A DNA stretch of 64,000 nucleotides from assembly GCF_900497695.1 (NCBI RefSeq), contig NZ_UIDD01000006.1, positions 310,001-374,000 on the forward strand, written 5' to 3'. The stretch comes from Pseudomonas wadenswilerensis. Its GTDB lineage: Bacteria; Pseudomonadota; Gammaproteobacteria; Pseudomonadales; Pseudomonadaceae. A program made the position numbers and the translations under genes. The stretch's first letter is position 1. Each line of letters opens with the position of its first letter. The notes under the pieces are model-generated. The model saw nothing but the letters and a program-made list of their open reading frames with translations. It was not told the DNA's origin and did no database searches. This document shows positions 10,532 to 20,003 of this stretch, one piece after another.

Positions 10532-10582
10532 TTGACGTTAGCTGCCTAAGCAGTAACATTGTGTAACTTACTGCCTAAGCAG
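10532..10582 (+). promoter_or_regulatory. Promoter with two identical operator sites for the MarR regulator
   Basis: TTGACG (10532-10537) and TAACAT (10554-10559) are spaced by 16 bases. The 12-mer CTGCCTAAGCAG, an imperfect palindrome, occurs twice: at 10542-10553, filling the spacer, and at 10571-10582, just downstream. The spacing of 29 bp suggests two dimers near one DNA face. This is the expected layout for an autorepressed marR-efflux operon. Confidence 0.75.
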
Positions 10583-10594
10583 GTATCTCCGTCC

Positions 10595-11068
10595 ATGCAG
10601 CATTACACCCCGGAAAACTTCCAGAACTGCACCCTCGGCATGCTTCTGGGCCGCGCCGCGCTGGTCAAAGACCGCATCATCGACAGCCACATGCAGCCCT
10701 ACGGCGTTACCGCTGCGCAGTTCAAGGTGCTGATCATCGTCGCCCAGTACGGCGTCGACACCCCGGCCGAGCTGTGTCGCTACCTGTCGGTAGACAGCGG
10801 TTCGATGACGCGCATGCTCGACCGTCTCGAACAGAAAGACCTGATCATCCGCCGCCGTTGCCCTGACGACCGTCGGCAAATTCGTCTGGAACTGAGCGAG
10901 GACGGCCAGAAGCTCGCCGACCAGCTGCCGCAGATCGGCGCAGCAGCGATGAACGAGCTGGTGGGCGTGCTCGAGCCGAGCGAGCTGGCTACCCTCGAAG
11001 CCATCCTGACCAAGGTGCTGCTGGCTTCCGGCGACACCCTGACGGCCATGCGTGTAGGTGCCAAATGA
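10595..11068 (+). CDS. MarR-family regulator of the efflux operon
   Basis: A 157-residue winged-helix protein. The DNA-binding part reads TAAQFKVLIIVAQYGVDTPAEL and LSVDSGSMTRMLDRLEQKDLI, then the wing RRRCPDDRRQIRLELSEDG (about 84-102). EmrR/MprA-type regulators repress adjacent drug pumps until a ligand binds. It is the first gene of a four-gene unit and overlaps the next gene by ATGA. The ATG at 10595 is preferred over a 12-codon extension that would run through the second operator. Confidence 0.92.
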   Translation: MQHYTPENFQNCTLGMLLGRAALVKDRIIDSHMQPYGVTAAQFKVLIIVAQYGVDTPAELCRYLSVDSGSMTRMLDRLEQKDLIIRRRCPDDRRQIRLELSEDGQKLADQLPQIGAAAMNELVGVLEPSELATLEAILTKVLLASGDTLTAMRVGAK

Positions 11069-12531
11069 GCGCCAGACCCTTGCGTGCCGGCCTGAGCCTG
11101 CTGGTGCTGGCCCTGACCCTGGCCGGTTGCGCCAGCTACCGTGGCCTGCACACCGAAGCCAGCAGCATTAACGCTGCAGGGTTGAACGCCGCGCAGACCC
11201 TGAGCGGCATCAATCTGTCGCCTGCCGCCTGGCCGAAAAGCGACTGGTGGACCCAGTTGGGCGATCCACAGCTCGACGGCCTGATCCGTGAAGCCCTGCA
11301 AGACAGCCCTGATATGCAGATCGCCAGCGCCCGTGCCCACCAGGCCAGCGCCGCGGCCTATGCTGCCGATGCTGCACGCATGCCGACCCTGGATGCCGAG
11401 GCCAGCGTCAGCCGTTCGCGCCTGGCTCGCGACCAGGACCCGAGCGGGCAGGGCGGCAGCTACTCGACCCTGCGCAGCCTCGGTGTCGACTTCAATTACA
11501 CCTTCGACCTCTGGGGTGGCCAGCGTGATGCCTGGGAAGCTGCCCTGGGCGAAGCCCGCGCCGCCGAGATCGACCGCCAGGCCGCGAGCCTGACCCTCGC
11601 TGCCGATGTCGCCCGCGCCTACAGCCAGCTGGGCCAGGCCTATATCGTCCATGACCTGACCCAGGACGACCTCAAGCGCACCCGGCAGATGCTCGAACTG
11701 GGCCAGCGCCGCCTGGCCTCGGGCATCGACAGTACCTACCAGTACCAGCAGACCGAAAGCCTGGCGGCCAGCTCCGAAGAGCAGGCGATCAACGCCGGGA
11801 AACAACTGCGCAGCGCCCAGATCGCCCTGGCGGTACTGCTTGGCAAAGGCCCGGATCGCGGTGGCCAGATCAGCCGCCCGGCCGTGCTCAAGCCTGGCGC
11901 CGTGGCCTTGCCTTCAGCCTTGCCGGCCGAGCTGCTCGGGCGTCGCCCGGACCTGGTGGCCGCACGCTGGCGGGTCGAGGCGGCAAGCAAGGAGATCGAC
12001 GCCAGCAAGACCCGCTTCTACCCCAACCTCAACCTCAGTGCCGCCGCTGGCACCCAGGCGCTGTTGGGCGATGCGATCTTCGGTGCGCCGAGCCGCTTCT
12101 TCAATATTGCCCCGGCGGTGTCGCTGCCGATCTTCGATGGAGGCCGCCTGCGCGCCGACCTCGATGCCCGCGACGCCGACTACGACCTGGCCGTGGCCCA
12201 GTACAACAAACGCCTGGTCAGTGCCCTCGGCGAGGTCAGCGACAGCATTGACCAGTTGCATGCCCTGGGCCGGCAGATCGTCGCCAAGCAGCACGCCACC
12301 GACATCGCCCAGCAGTCCTATGACACGGTGATGCAGCGCTACGGCTCCGGCATCGGCAACTACCTCGATGTACTCAGCGTCGAGCAGCAGCTGCTCCAGG
12401 CCCAGCGCCAACTGGCCGAGCTCAATGCCGAACAGATCGACATGTCGATCCAGCTGATGCAAGCCCTGGGTGGTGGTTTCCAGGGCGACACCCAGGCAGC
12501 CGCGCTGCCTTCGACTTCACGTATTCACTAA
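11065..12531 (+). CDS. NodT/OprM-type outer-membrane efflux lipoprotein
   Basis: A 488-residue protein with a lipoprotein signal (residues 1-21, lipobox LAG-C22) and two OEP repeats typical of RND/EmrAB outer-membrane channels; the second half contains ELLGRRPDLVAARWRVEAAS. It should form the trimeric exit duct for the EmrA/EmrB pair encoded next. Its start overlaps the marR stop by 4 bases and emrA follows after 15 bases, so it is translated within the same operon. Confidence 0.92.
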   Translation: MSARPLRAGLSLLVLALTLAGCASYRGLHTEASSINAAGLNAAQTLSGINLSPAAWPKSDWWTQLGDPQLDGLIREALQDSPDMQIASARAHQASAAAYAADAARMPTLDAEASVSRSRLARDQDPSGQGGSYSTLRSLGVDFNYTFDLWGGQRDAWEAALGEARAAEIDRQAASLTLAADVARAYSQLGQAYIVHDLTQDDLKRTRQMLELGQRRLASGIDSTYQYQQTESLAASSEEQAINAGKQLRSAQIALAVLLGKGPDRGGQISRPAVLKPGAVALPSALPAELLGRRPDLVAARWRVEAASKEIDASKTRFYPNLNLSAAAGTQALLGDAIFGAPSRFFNIAPAVSLPIFDGGRLRADLDARDADYDLAVAQYNKRLVSALGEVSDSIDQLHALGRQIVAKQHATDIAQQSYDTVMQRYGSGIGNYLDVLSVEQQLLQAQRQLAELNAEQIDMSIQLMQALGGGFQGDTQAAALPSTSRIH

Positions 12532-12546
12532 GCCAAGGAATTAGCA

Positions 12547-13743
12547 ATGGCCACTACTTCTTCTGCGGATGACACCACGCAGGACCTCGACAACCAGCGC
12601 AAGCGCAAGACCTGGCTGCTGGCCCTTGCGCTGCTGATCGTCGTCGCTGGCGGCGCGGTCTGGGCCTGGCACGAGCTCTACGGGCGCTGGAGCGAAGAGA
12701 CCGACGATGCCTATGTAAACGGCAACGTGGTGGAAATCACTCCGCTGGTTACCGGCACCGTAGTCAGCATCGGCGCTGACGATGGCGACCTGGTCCACGA
12801 AGGCCAGGTGCTGCTCGAATTCGACCCCAGCGATGCCGAGGTCGGCCTGCAGGCCGCCGAAGCCAAGTTGGCCCGCGCCGTACGCCAGGTGCGCGGCTTG
12901 TACAGCAATGTCGACGGCATGAAAGCCCAGGTGGCGGCGCGTCAGGCCGAGCTGAGCAAGGCCCAGGAAAACTTCAATCGACGCAAGACCCTCGCCGCCG
13001 GCGGGGCCATCTCCCAGGAGGAGCTGTCCCACGCCCGTGACGACCTGTCATCGGCGCAGAGTGCGCTGAGCAATGCCAGGCAGCAACTCAACACCACTAC
13101 TGCGCTGGTCGATGACACCGTGGTGTCGTCGCACCCCGAGGTGATGGCCGCTGCCGCTGAACTGCGCCAGGCCTATCTGAACAACGCCCGCACCACCCTG
13201 GTGGCGCCGGTCACGGGCTACGTGGCCAAGCGCACCGTGCAACTGGGCCAGCGCCTGCAGCCGGGCACCGCGACCATGGCGGTGATCCCCCTGGACCAGC
13301 TGTGGATCGACGCCAACTTCAAGGAAACCCAGCTGCGCAACATGCGCATTGGCCAGCCTGTGGATATTGTTGCCGACCTGTACGGCAGCGACGTCAAGTA
13401 CAGCGGCACCATCGACAGCCTCGGCGCCGGTACCGGCAGCGCCTTCGCCCTGCTGCCGGCGCAGAACGCTACCGGCAACTGGATCAAGATCGTCCAGCGG
13501 GTGCCGGTGCGCATCCATATCAATGCCGAACAACTGGCCAAGCACCCGCTGCGCATCGGCCTGTCGACCCAGGTCGAGGTCGACCTGCACGACCAGAGTG
13601 GCCCGGTCCTGGCCCAGCAGCCGCCGCAGAAGGCTTCGTTCGCCACCCAGGTGTACGACCGTCAGCTGGTCGAGGCCGATACCCTGATCAGCAAGCTGAT
13701 CCATGACAACAGTGCAGGCTCCAGCAAGACGGCGCAGCGATGA
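12547..13743 (+). CDS. EmrA-type membrane fusion protein (HlyD family)
   Basis: A 398-residue periplasmic adaptor. After a charged N-terminus comes one membrane segment, KTWLLALALLIVVAGGAVWA (about 21-40). Then follow the lipoyl-like half VNGNVVEITPLVTGTVVSIG, a helical hairpin rich in A, E and Q (about 100-205), the second lipoyl half LVAPVTGYVAKRTVQLGQRL and a beta-barrel domain. It links the MFS pump to the outer-membrane channel. The stop overlaps the next start (ATGA). Confidence 0.93.
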   Translation: MATTSSADDTTQDLDNQRKRKTWLLALALLIVVAGGAVWAWHELYGRWSEETDDAYVNGNVVEITPLVTGTVVSIGADDGDLVHEGQVLLEFDPSDAEVGLQAAEAKLARAVRQVRGLYSNVDGMKAQVAARQAELSKAQENFNRRKTLAAGGAISQEELSHARDDLSSAQSALSNARQQLNTTTALVDDTVVSSHPEVMAAAAELRQAYLNNARTTLVAPVTGYVAKRTVQLGQRLQPGTATMAVIPLDQLWIDANFKETQLRNMRIGQPVDIVADLYGSDVKYSGTIDSLGAGTGSAFALLPAQNATGNWIKIVQRVPVRIHINAEQLAKHPLRIGLSTQVEVDLHDQSGPVLAQQPPQKASFATQVYDRQLVEADTLISKLIHDNSAGSSKTAQR

Positions 13744-15272
13744 GCGGCAATCAGGCTTCCTTTACACCGCCGAGCCTGTTGCTGACCACCATCGGCCTGT
13801 CGCTGGCGACCTTTATGCAGGTGCTCGACACCACCATCGCCAACGTGGCGTTGCCGACCATTTCCGGCAACCTCGGCGTGAGTTCGGAGCAGGGCACCTG
13901 GGTCATCACCTCGTTTGCGGTGAGCAATGCCATTGCCTTGCCGCTGACCGGCTGGCTGAGCCGGCGCTTCGGTGAGGTCAAGCTGTTCATCTGGGCCACG
14001 CTGCTGTTCGTGCTGGCCTCGTTCCTGTGCGGCATCGCCCAGTCGATGCCTGAGCTGGTCGGCTTTCGCGTGCTCCAGGGGATTGTTGCCGGGCCTCTTT
14101 ATCCGATGACCCAGACCCTGCTGATCGCGGTCTATCCGCCGGCGAAACGTGGCATGGCACTCGCGCTATTGGCGATGGTCACGGTGGTGGCGCCGATTGC
14201 CGGGCCGATTCTCGGTGGCTGGATCACCGACAGCTACAGCTGGCCGTGGATTTTCTTCATCAACGTGCCGATCGGCCTGTTCGCGGCTGTCGTGGTGCGC
14301 CAGCAGATGCGCAGCCGCCCGGTCAGCACCAGCCGTCAGCCGATGGACTATATCGGCCTGTTGAGCCTGATCATCGGCGTCGGGGCCTTGCAGATCGTGC
14401 TGGACAAGGGCAATGACCTGGACTGGTTCGAGTCGAATTTCATCGTCATCGGCAGCCTGATCTCGGTGGTGTTCCTGGCGGTGTTCATCATCTGGGAACT
14501 GACCGACAAGCACCCGGTGGTCAACCTGCGCCTGTTCGTGCACCGCAACTTTCGCATCGGCACCATCGTGCTGGTCGGCGGTTATGCCGGGTTCTTCGGC
14601 ATCAACCTGATCCTGCCGCAGTGGCTGCAGACGCAGATGGGCTACACCGCCACCTGGGCGGGCCTGGCGGTGGCGCCGATCGGCCTGTTGCCGGTGCTGA
14701 TGTCGCCGTTTGTCGGCAAGTACGCGCACAAGTTCGACCTGCGCTTGCTGGCGGGGCTGGCATTCCTGGCGATTGGCACCAGTTGCTTCATGCGCGCCGG
14801 CTTTACCAACGAAGTCGACTTTCAGCACATCGCCCTGGTGCAGTTGTTCATGGGTATCGGCGTGGCGCTGTTCTTCATGCCGACCCTGAGCATCCTGCTT
14901 TCCGACCTGCCGCCGCACCAGATTGCCGATGGCTCGGGGCTGGCGACTTTCCTGCGGACCCTGGGCGGCAGTTTTGCCGCGTCGCTGACTACCTGGATCT
15001 GGATTCGCCGGGCGGACCAGCATCATGCCTACCTCAGCGAGAACATCAGCACCTTTGATCCGGCCACCCGTGAGGCGCTGAACCAGCTGGGCGGGGCGAA
15101 CGGGCAGTCGTATGCGCAGCTGGAGCGAATGCTCAGCAGTCAGGCGTACATGATGTCGACGGTGGATTACTTCACCCTGATGGGCTGGATTTTCGCTGGC
15201 CTGGTTCTGCTGGTATGGCTGGCCAAGCCGCCGTTCGCGGCCAAGGCCGGGCCGGCGTCGGCGGGGCATTGA
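13740..15272 (+). CDS. EmrB-type MFS multidrug transporter (DHA2, 14 TM)
   Basis: A 510-residue inner-membrane proton antiporter of the DHA2 family. Typical marks are the motif LDTTIANVALPTISGNLG (about 29-46), WLSRRFGEVKLF between TM2 and TM3, and PIAGPILGGWIT, the antiporter motif C-like segment near TM5. Long hydrophobic stretches fit 14 helices. The likely substrates are hydrophobic drugs or uncouplers; the sequence does not say which. It is the last gene of the marR operon and ends at a REP pair. Confidence 0.93.
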   Translation: MSGNQASFTPPSLLLTTIGLSLATFMQVLDTTIANVALPTISGNLGVSSEQGTWVITSFAVSNAIALPLTGWLSRRFGEVKLFIWATLLFVLASFLCGIAQSMPELVGFRVLQGIVAGPLYPMTQTLLIAVYPPAKRGMALALLAMVTVVAPIAGPILGGWITDSYSWPWIFFINVPIGLFAAVVVRQQMRSRPVSTSRQPMDYIGLLSLIIGVGALQIVLDKGNDLDWFESNFIVIGSLISVVFLAVFIIWELTDKHPVVNLRLFVHRNFRIGTIVLVGGYAGFFGINLILPQWLQTQMGYTATWAGLAVAPIGLLPVLMSPFVGKYAHKFDLRLLAGLAFLAIGTSCFMRAGFTNEVDFQHIALVQLFMGIGVALFFMPTLSILLSDLPPHQIADGSGLATFLRTLGGSFAASLTTWIWIRRADQHHAYLSENISTFDPATREALNQLGGANGQSYAQLERMLSSQAYMMSTVDYFTLMGWIFAGLVLLVWLAKPPFAAKAGPASAGH

Positions 15273-15280
15273 AGTAAAAG

Positions 15281-15360
15281 CATCGCCGGCAAGGCCGGCT
15301 CCCACAGGAACTGTATGCACAGGCCCCTTGTGGGAGCTGGCCTTGCCAGCGATAAGGCCC
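15281..15360. repeat. Inverted REP pair
   Basis: atcgccggcaaggccggctc and a facing ctgtggga-type unit lie between the convergent emrB-like and lpxH genes. Confidence 0.88.
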
Positions 15361-15373
15361 GCAGGGCCTTCAA

Positions 15374-16096
15374 TCAGGGAAAAGCAAAAGGCTGCAACTG
15401 AAACCCTTGCTCATCCACCTGCAACGCCCAGCCTTGCCGGTCCCAATCTCCCAGCACGATACGCCGCGCCGGTTGATCGCCGACCACCAGCTTGTGAATC
15501 GCCGGGCGATGGGTATGGCCATGCACCAGGGTGCGCACGCCGAACTGCTGCATGATCCGCGGCACTTCCTCCGCGGTCACATCGACAATGTCGTTGGCCT
15601 TCATCCGCGTCTGCGCTCGGCTTTCGCTGCGCAGCTTGCGCGCAAGCTTCTGGCGGGTGCTCAGCGGCAGGTGCCGGAGAATCCACAGGCTCAGCGGATT
15701 GCGCAGGTAACGGCGCATTTTCATGTAGGCCAGGTCGCGGGTGCACAGGCTGTCGCCGTGCATCAGCAACACCGGCTCACCGCCCATCTCGACCACGCTG
15801 GGGTCAGCCAGCAGGGTGCAGCCCGCGGCCTTGCAAAAGGCCTGGCCAAGCAGGAAGTCGCGGTTACCGTGCATCAGGAAGACCTGCGTGCCGCTGTCGC
15901 TCAAGGCGCGCAGGGCTTGGCAAATCGAAGTCTGGAAGGGCGTCATGGCGTCGTCGCCGATCCACGCCTCGAAGAAATCACCGAGGATGTACAGCGCCTC
16001 GGCGTGCCGCGCACGACCGTCGAGCAGATCAACAAACGCCCGGGTAATGTCCGGGCGTTCTTCTTGCAGGTGCAGATCAGAGATCAGCAGTATCAC
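15374..16096 (-). CDS. lpxH: LpxH, UDP-2,3-diacylglucosamine diphosphatase
   Basis: A 240-residue calcineurin-like phosphoesterase that cleaves UDP-2,3-diacylglucosamine to lipid X in lipid A synthesis at the inner membrane. Metal-binding motifs are in order: SDLHL (6-10), [11 protein letters not shown] (about 39-49), HGNRDFL (about 75-81), a histidine in MHGDS and GHTHRP near 195. The start is GTG at 16096 and overlaps the ppiB stop by 4 bases (GTGA), so the two genes are translationally coupled. Confidence 0.95.
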   Translation of the reverse strand: MILLISDLHLQEERPDITRAFVDLLDGRARHAEALYILGDFFEAWIGDDAMTPFQTSICQALRALSDSGTQVFLMHGNRDFLLGQAFCKAAGCTLLADPSVVEMGGEPVLLMHGDSLCTRDLAYMKMRRYLRNPLSLWILRHLPLSTRQKLARKLRSESRAQTRMKANDIVDVTAEEVPRIMQQFGVRTLVHGHTHRPAIHKLVVGDQPARRIVLGDWDRQGWALQVDEQGFQLQPFAFP

Positions 16097-16596
16097 TCAA
16101 TGATCTCGGCTTTCTCGATGATCACGTCGTCCTTCGGCACGTCCTGGTGACCGGACTTGGAACCGGTGGCAACGGCTTTGATCTTGTCGACAACGTCGGT
16201 GCCTTCGGTAACTTTACCGAACACTGCATAGCCCCAACCCTGCACGTTCTTGCCGCTGTGGTTGAGGAAGCTGTTGTCGGCGACGTTGATGAAGAACTGT
16301 GCCGAAGCCGAATGCGGCTCCATGGTGCGGGCCATGGCAATGGTGTACTTGTCGTTGCTCAGACCGTTGTCGGCTTCGTTCTGGATGCTTGGACGCTTGT
16401 CTTTCTTCTCTTTCATGCCTGGCTCGAAACCGCCGCCCTGGATCATGAAGTTACCAATGACGCGGTGGAATACAGTGTTGCTGTAGTGGCCAGCGTTAAC
16501 GTATTCGATGAAGTTGGCCACGGTGATCGGGGCTTTCTCGGCGTTCAGTTCGATGACGATGTCGCCGTGATTGGTAGTCAATTTGACTTGGGTCAT
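16093..16596 (-). CDS. ppiB: PpiB, cytoplasmic peptidyl-prolyl cis-trans isomerase (cyclophilin)
   Basis: A 167-residue cyclophilin with no signal peptide. The catalytic-site segments are [15 protein letters not shown], with the conserved FHR and QGG, and [13 protein letters not shown]. The frame extends 23 codons further upstream, but the ATG at 16596 gives the family start [13 protein letters not shown]. The ppiB-lpxH order is usual in Pseudomonas, and the divergent glnS starts 237 bases away. Confidence 0.95.
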   Translation of the reverse strand: MTQVKLTTNHGDIVIELNAEKAPITVANFIEYVNAGHYSNTVFHRVIGNFMIQGGGFEPGMKEKKDKRPSIQNEADNGLSNDKYTIAMARTMEPHSASAQFFINVADNSFLNHSGKNVQGWGYAVFGKVTEGTDVVDKIKAVATGSKSGHQDVPKDDVIIEKAEIIE

Positions 16597-16833
16597 GCTC
16601 AAATTCTCGCTATTCAAGGCATTGGAAAATAGTTCGCGCAGTATCGCGATACACACCTGACGCACAGTCTACAGCCCGCGATACGTGGTTCGCGGCAGTT
16701 TTTTTGCATTCGCCGGCGAATATCGCGCCAGTTTGTCGGCGCGATGCTGTCGGCAGCTCGACCGCTTCGGCTATGATAAGCGCTTTGATTCAGTCGGCCT
16801 ACCCAGGCCGTGCACCCCGTATTCAAGGATCCT

Positions 16834-18537
16834 ATGAGCAAGCCCACTGCCGACACCGCTCCCAACGCCGCTGCCAAAGGCGCTCCCGCCATCCCTGCGA
16901 ACTTCCTGCGTCCGATCGTGCAGGCAGACCTGGACTCGGGCAAGCACAGCAGCATCGTCACCCGTTTCCCGCCAGAGCCCAACGGTTACCTGCACATCGG
17001 CCATGCCAAGTCGATCTGCGTGAACTTCGGCCTGGCCCAGGAATTCGGCGGGGCCTGTCACCTGCGTTTCGATGACACCAACCCGGCCAAAGAGGACCAG
17101 GAGTACATCGACGCGATCCAGAGCGACATCAAGTGGCTGGGCTTCGAGTGGACCGGCCCGGTGCGCTACGCTTCGCAATACTTCGACCAGCTGCACGACT
17201 GGGCGGTCGAGCTGATCAAGGCCGGCAAGGCCTATGTTTGCGACCTGACCCCGGAACAGGCCAAGGAATACCGTGGCAACCTGACCACGCCTGGCAAGAA
17301 CAGCCCGTTCCGCGAGCGTTCGGTTGACGAGAACCTCGACCTGTTCGCGCGCATGAAAGCCGGCGAGTTCAAGGACGGCGAGCGCGTGCTGCGGGCCAAG
17401 ATCGACATGGCCTCGCCGAACATGAACCTGCGCGACCCGATCCTCTACCGCATCCGTCATGCCCACCATCACCAGACCGGTGACGCGTGGTGCATCTATC
17501 CGAACTACGACTTCACCCACGGTCAGTCGGACGCCATCGAAGGCATCACCCACTCGATCTGCACCCTCGAATTCGAAGGCCATCGCCCGCTGTACGAATG
17601 GTTCCTCGACAACCTGCCGGTGCCGGCCAAGCCGCGCCAGTACGAGTTCAGCCGCCTGAACCTGAACTACACCATCACCAGCAAGCGCAAGCTCAAGCAA
17701 CTGGTCGACGAGCAGCACGTCAACGGCTGGGACGACCCGCGCATGTCGACCCTGTCGGGCTTCCGCCGCCGTGGTTACACCCCGGCGTCGATCCGCAACT
17801 TCTGCGAAATGGTCGGCACCAACCGCTCCGACGGCGTGGTCGACATGTCGATGCTCGAATTCAGCATCCGTGACGACCTCGACCGCACTGCGCCACGCGC
17901 CATGTGCGTGCTGCGCCCGCTGAAAGTGGTCATTACCAACTACCCTGAAGGCCAGGTCGAGAACCTCGAACTGCCGCGCCACCCGAAAGAAGACATGGGC
18001 GTGCGCGCGCTGCCATTCGCCCGCGAGATCTACATCGACCGCGACGACTTCATGGAAGAGCCGCCAAAGGGCTACAAGCGCCTGGAGCCGGCCGGTGAAG
18101 TGCGCCTGCGCGGCAGCTACGTGATCCGCGCCGACGAGGCGATCAAGGACGCCGACGGCAACATCGTCGAGCTGCGCTGCTCGTACGACCCGGACACCCT
18201 GGGCAAGAACCCCGAGGGCCGCAAGGTCAAGGGCGTGATCCACTGGGTGCCGGCCGACGCCAGCGTCGAATGCGAAGTGCGTCTGTACGACCGCCTGTTC
18301 CGCTCGGCCAACCCCGAGAAGACCGAAGATGGCGGCAACTTCCTTGACAACATCAATCCTGATTCGCTGCAGGTGCTGACCGGTTGTCGTGCGGAACCTT
18401 CCCTGGGCCAGGCCCAGCCAGAAGACCGCTTCCAGTTCGAGCGCGAAGGCTACTTCAGCGCCGACCTGAAAGACTCCCAGCCGGGTCGCCCGGTGTTCAA
18501 CCGCACCGTGACCCTGCGCGATTCGTGGGGCAGCTAA
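16834..18537 (+). CDS. glnS: GlnS, glutaminyl-tRNA synthetase
   Basis: A 567-residue class I synthetase. The nucleotide-binding signatures are [15 protein letters not shown] (HIGH motif, about 49-63) and [10 protein letters not shown] (KMSKS-like, about 284-293). Two C-terminal beta-barrel anticodon domains follow (about 345-560). The chosen ATG at 16834 lies 24 bases inside the open frame and gives the usual MSKPT N-terminus. It is directly followed by cysS. A 1014-codon open frame on the opposite strand across both synthetases is an artefact of biased codon use. Confidence 0.97.
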   Translation: MSKPTADTAPNAAAKGAPAIPANFLRPIVQADLDSGKHSSIVTRFPPEPNGYLHIGHAKSICVNFGLAQEFGGACHLRFDDTNPAKEDQEYIDAIQSDIKWLGFEWTGPVRYASQYFDQLHDWAVELIKAGKAYVCDLTPEQAKEYRGNLTTPGKNSPFRERSVDENLDLFARMKAGEFKDGERVLRAKIDMASPNMNLRDPILYRIRHAHHHQTGDAWCIYPNYDFTHGQSDAIEGITHSICTLEFEGHRPLYEWFLDNLPVPAKPRQYEFSRLNLNYTITSKRKLKQLVDEQHVNGWDDPRMSTLSGFRRRGYTPASIRNFCEMVGTNRSDGVVDMSMLEFSIRDDLDRTAPRAMCVLRPLKVVITNYPEGQVENLELPRHPKEDMGVRALPFAREIYIDRDDFMEEPPKGYKRLEPAGEVRLRGSYVIRADEAIKDADGNIVELRCSYDPDTLGKNPEGRKVKGVIHWVPADASVECEVRLYDRLFRSANPEKTEDGGNFLDNINPDSLQVLTGCRAEPSLGQAQPEDRFQFEREGYFSADLKDSQPGRPVFNRTVTLRDSWGS

Positions 18538-18546
18538 GGAACTCTT

Positions 18547-19929
18547 GTGCTTACCATCTACAACACGCTCAGCAAGACCAAGGAAGTCTTCAAACCGCTT
18601 GAAGGCAACAAGGTACGGATGTACGTCTGCGGCATGACCGTCTACGACTTCTGCCACCTGGGCCACGGGCGCAGCATGGTCGCCTTCGACCTGGTGACCC
18701 GCTGGCTGCGTTACAGCGGCTACGACCTGACCTACGTGCGCAACATCACCGACATCGATGACAAGATCATCAACCGGGCCAACGAGAACGGCGAATCCTT
18801 CGACGCCCTGACCGCCCGCATGATCGACGCGATGCACGAAGACGAGCGCCGCCTGAACATCCTGCCGCCGGACCAGGAGCCGCGTGCCACCGACCATATC
18901 GCCGGCATGCACGCGATGATCCAGACCCTGATCGACAAAGCGTATGCCTACGCGCCGGGCAACGGCGACGTGTACTACCGGGTCGGCAAGTTCGTCGGCT
19001 ACGGCAAGCTGTCGCGCAAGAAGATCGAAGACCTGCGCATCGGTGCCCGCATCGAGGTCGACGAAGCCAAGCAGGACCCGCTCGACTTCGTCCTCTGGAA
19101 GGGCGTCAAGCCGGGCGAGCCGAGCTGGGAGTCGCCCTGGGGTCCGGGCCGTCCGGGCTGGCACATCGAGTGCTCGGTGATGTCCACCTGCTGCCTGGGC
19201 GAGAGCTTCGACATCCACGGCGGTGGCAACGACCTGGAGTTCCCGCACCACGAGAACGAAATCGCCCAGAGCGAGGCCGCGACCGGCAAGCAGTACGCCA
19301 ACTCGTGGATGCACTGCGGCATGATTCGCATCAATGGCGAGAAGATGTCCAAGTCCTTGAACAACTTCTTCACCATTCGCGACGTGCTCGACAAGTATCA
19401 CCCGGAGGTGGTGCGCTACCTGCTGGTGTCGAGCCACTACCGCAGCTCGATCAACTACTCCGAAGACAGCCTGCGTGAGTCCAAGGGTGCCCTGGAGCGT
19501 TTCTACCACGCCCTGCGCGGCCTGCCGCGAGTGGCGGCCAAGGGTGGCGAAGAGTACGTCGAGCGCTTCACGGCGGCGATGAACGACGATTTCGGCACCC
19601 CCGAAGCCTGCGCCGTGCTGTTCGACCTGGTGCGCGAGATCAACCGCCTGCGCGAGAGCGATCCACAGGCCGCTGCTGGCCTGGCCGGTCGTCTGCGCGA
19701 GCTGGGTGATCTGCTGGGTGTGCTGCAACTGGAAGCTGATGACTTCCTGCGTGCCGGTGCCGAAGGCAAGGTCGATGCCGCCGAGGTTGAAGCCTTGATC
19801 CAGGCGCGCCTGCAAGCGCGTGCCGACAAGAACTGGGCCGAATCCGACCGTATCCGCGACCAGCTGACCGCCATGGGCGTGGTGCTGGAAGACGGCAAGG
19901 GCGGCACGACCTGGCGCTTGGCTGACTGA
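18547..19929 (+). CDS. cysS: CysS, cysteinyl-tRNA synthetase
   Basis: A 460-residue class I synthetase. Landmarks are [19 protein letters not shown], with the first zinc cysteine and a HLGH version of HIGH (about 26-44), [11 protein letters not shown] and LEFPHHENE with further zinc ligands, and KMSKSLNNF (about 268-276). The start is GTG at 18547 with aagga eight bases ahead, just after the glnS stop, so the two synthetases are likely co-transcribed. Confidence 0.97.
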   Translation: MLTIYNTLSKTKEVFKPLEGNKVRMYVCGMTVYDFCHLGHGRSMVAFDLVTRWLRYSGYDLTYVRNITDIDDKIINRANENGESFDALTARMIDAMHEDERRLNILPPDQEPRATDHIAGMHAMIQTLIDKAYAYAPGNGDVYYRVGKFVGYGKLSRKKIEDLRIGARIEVDEAKQDPLDFVLWKGVKPGEPSWESPWGPGRPGWHIECSVMSTCCLGESFDIHGGGNDLEFPHHENEIAQSEAATGKQYANSWMHCGMIRINGEKMSKSLNNFFTIRDVLDKYHPEVVRYLLVSSHYRSSINYSEDSLRESKGALERFYHALRGLPRVAAKGGEEYVERFTAAMNDDFGTPEACAVLFDLVREINRLRESDPQAAAGLAGRLRELGDLLGVLQLEADDFLRAGAEGKVDAAEVEALIQARLQARADKNWAESDRIRDQLTAMGVVLEDGKGGTTWRLAD

Positions 19930-19941
19930 TCGGCGGGGCTT

Positions 19942-20003
19942 TCATCGCTGGCAAGCCAGCTCCCACAGGACCCGTGGGAGCTGGCTTGCCAGCGATGAGG
20001 CCC
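19942..20003. repeat. Inverted REP pair
   Basis: tcatcgctggcaagccagct and its facing copy lie between the convergent cysS and sensor kinase genes. The hairpin is nearly perfect. Confidence 0.88.

Noticed and set aside
16771..19815. A 1014-codon open frame on the minus strand across glnS and cysS
   Set aside because: It lies wholly opposite two certain synthetase genes and has a valine, arginine and histidine-rich composition with no domain. GC-biased codons leave the antisense frame open.
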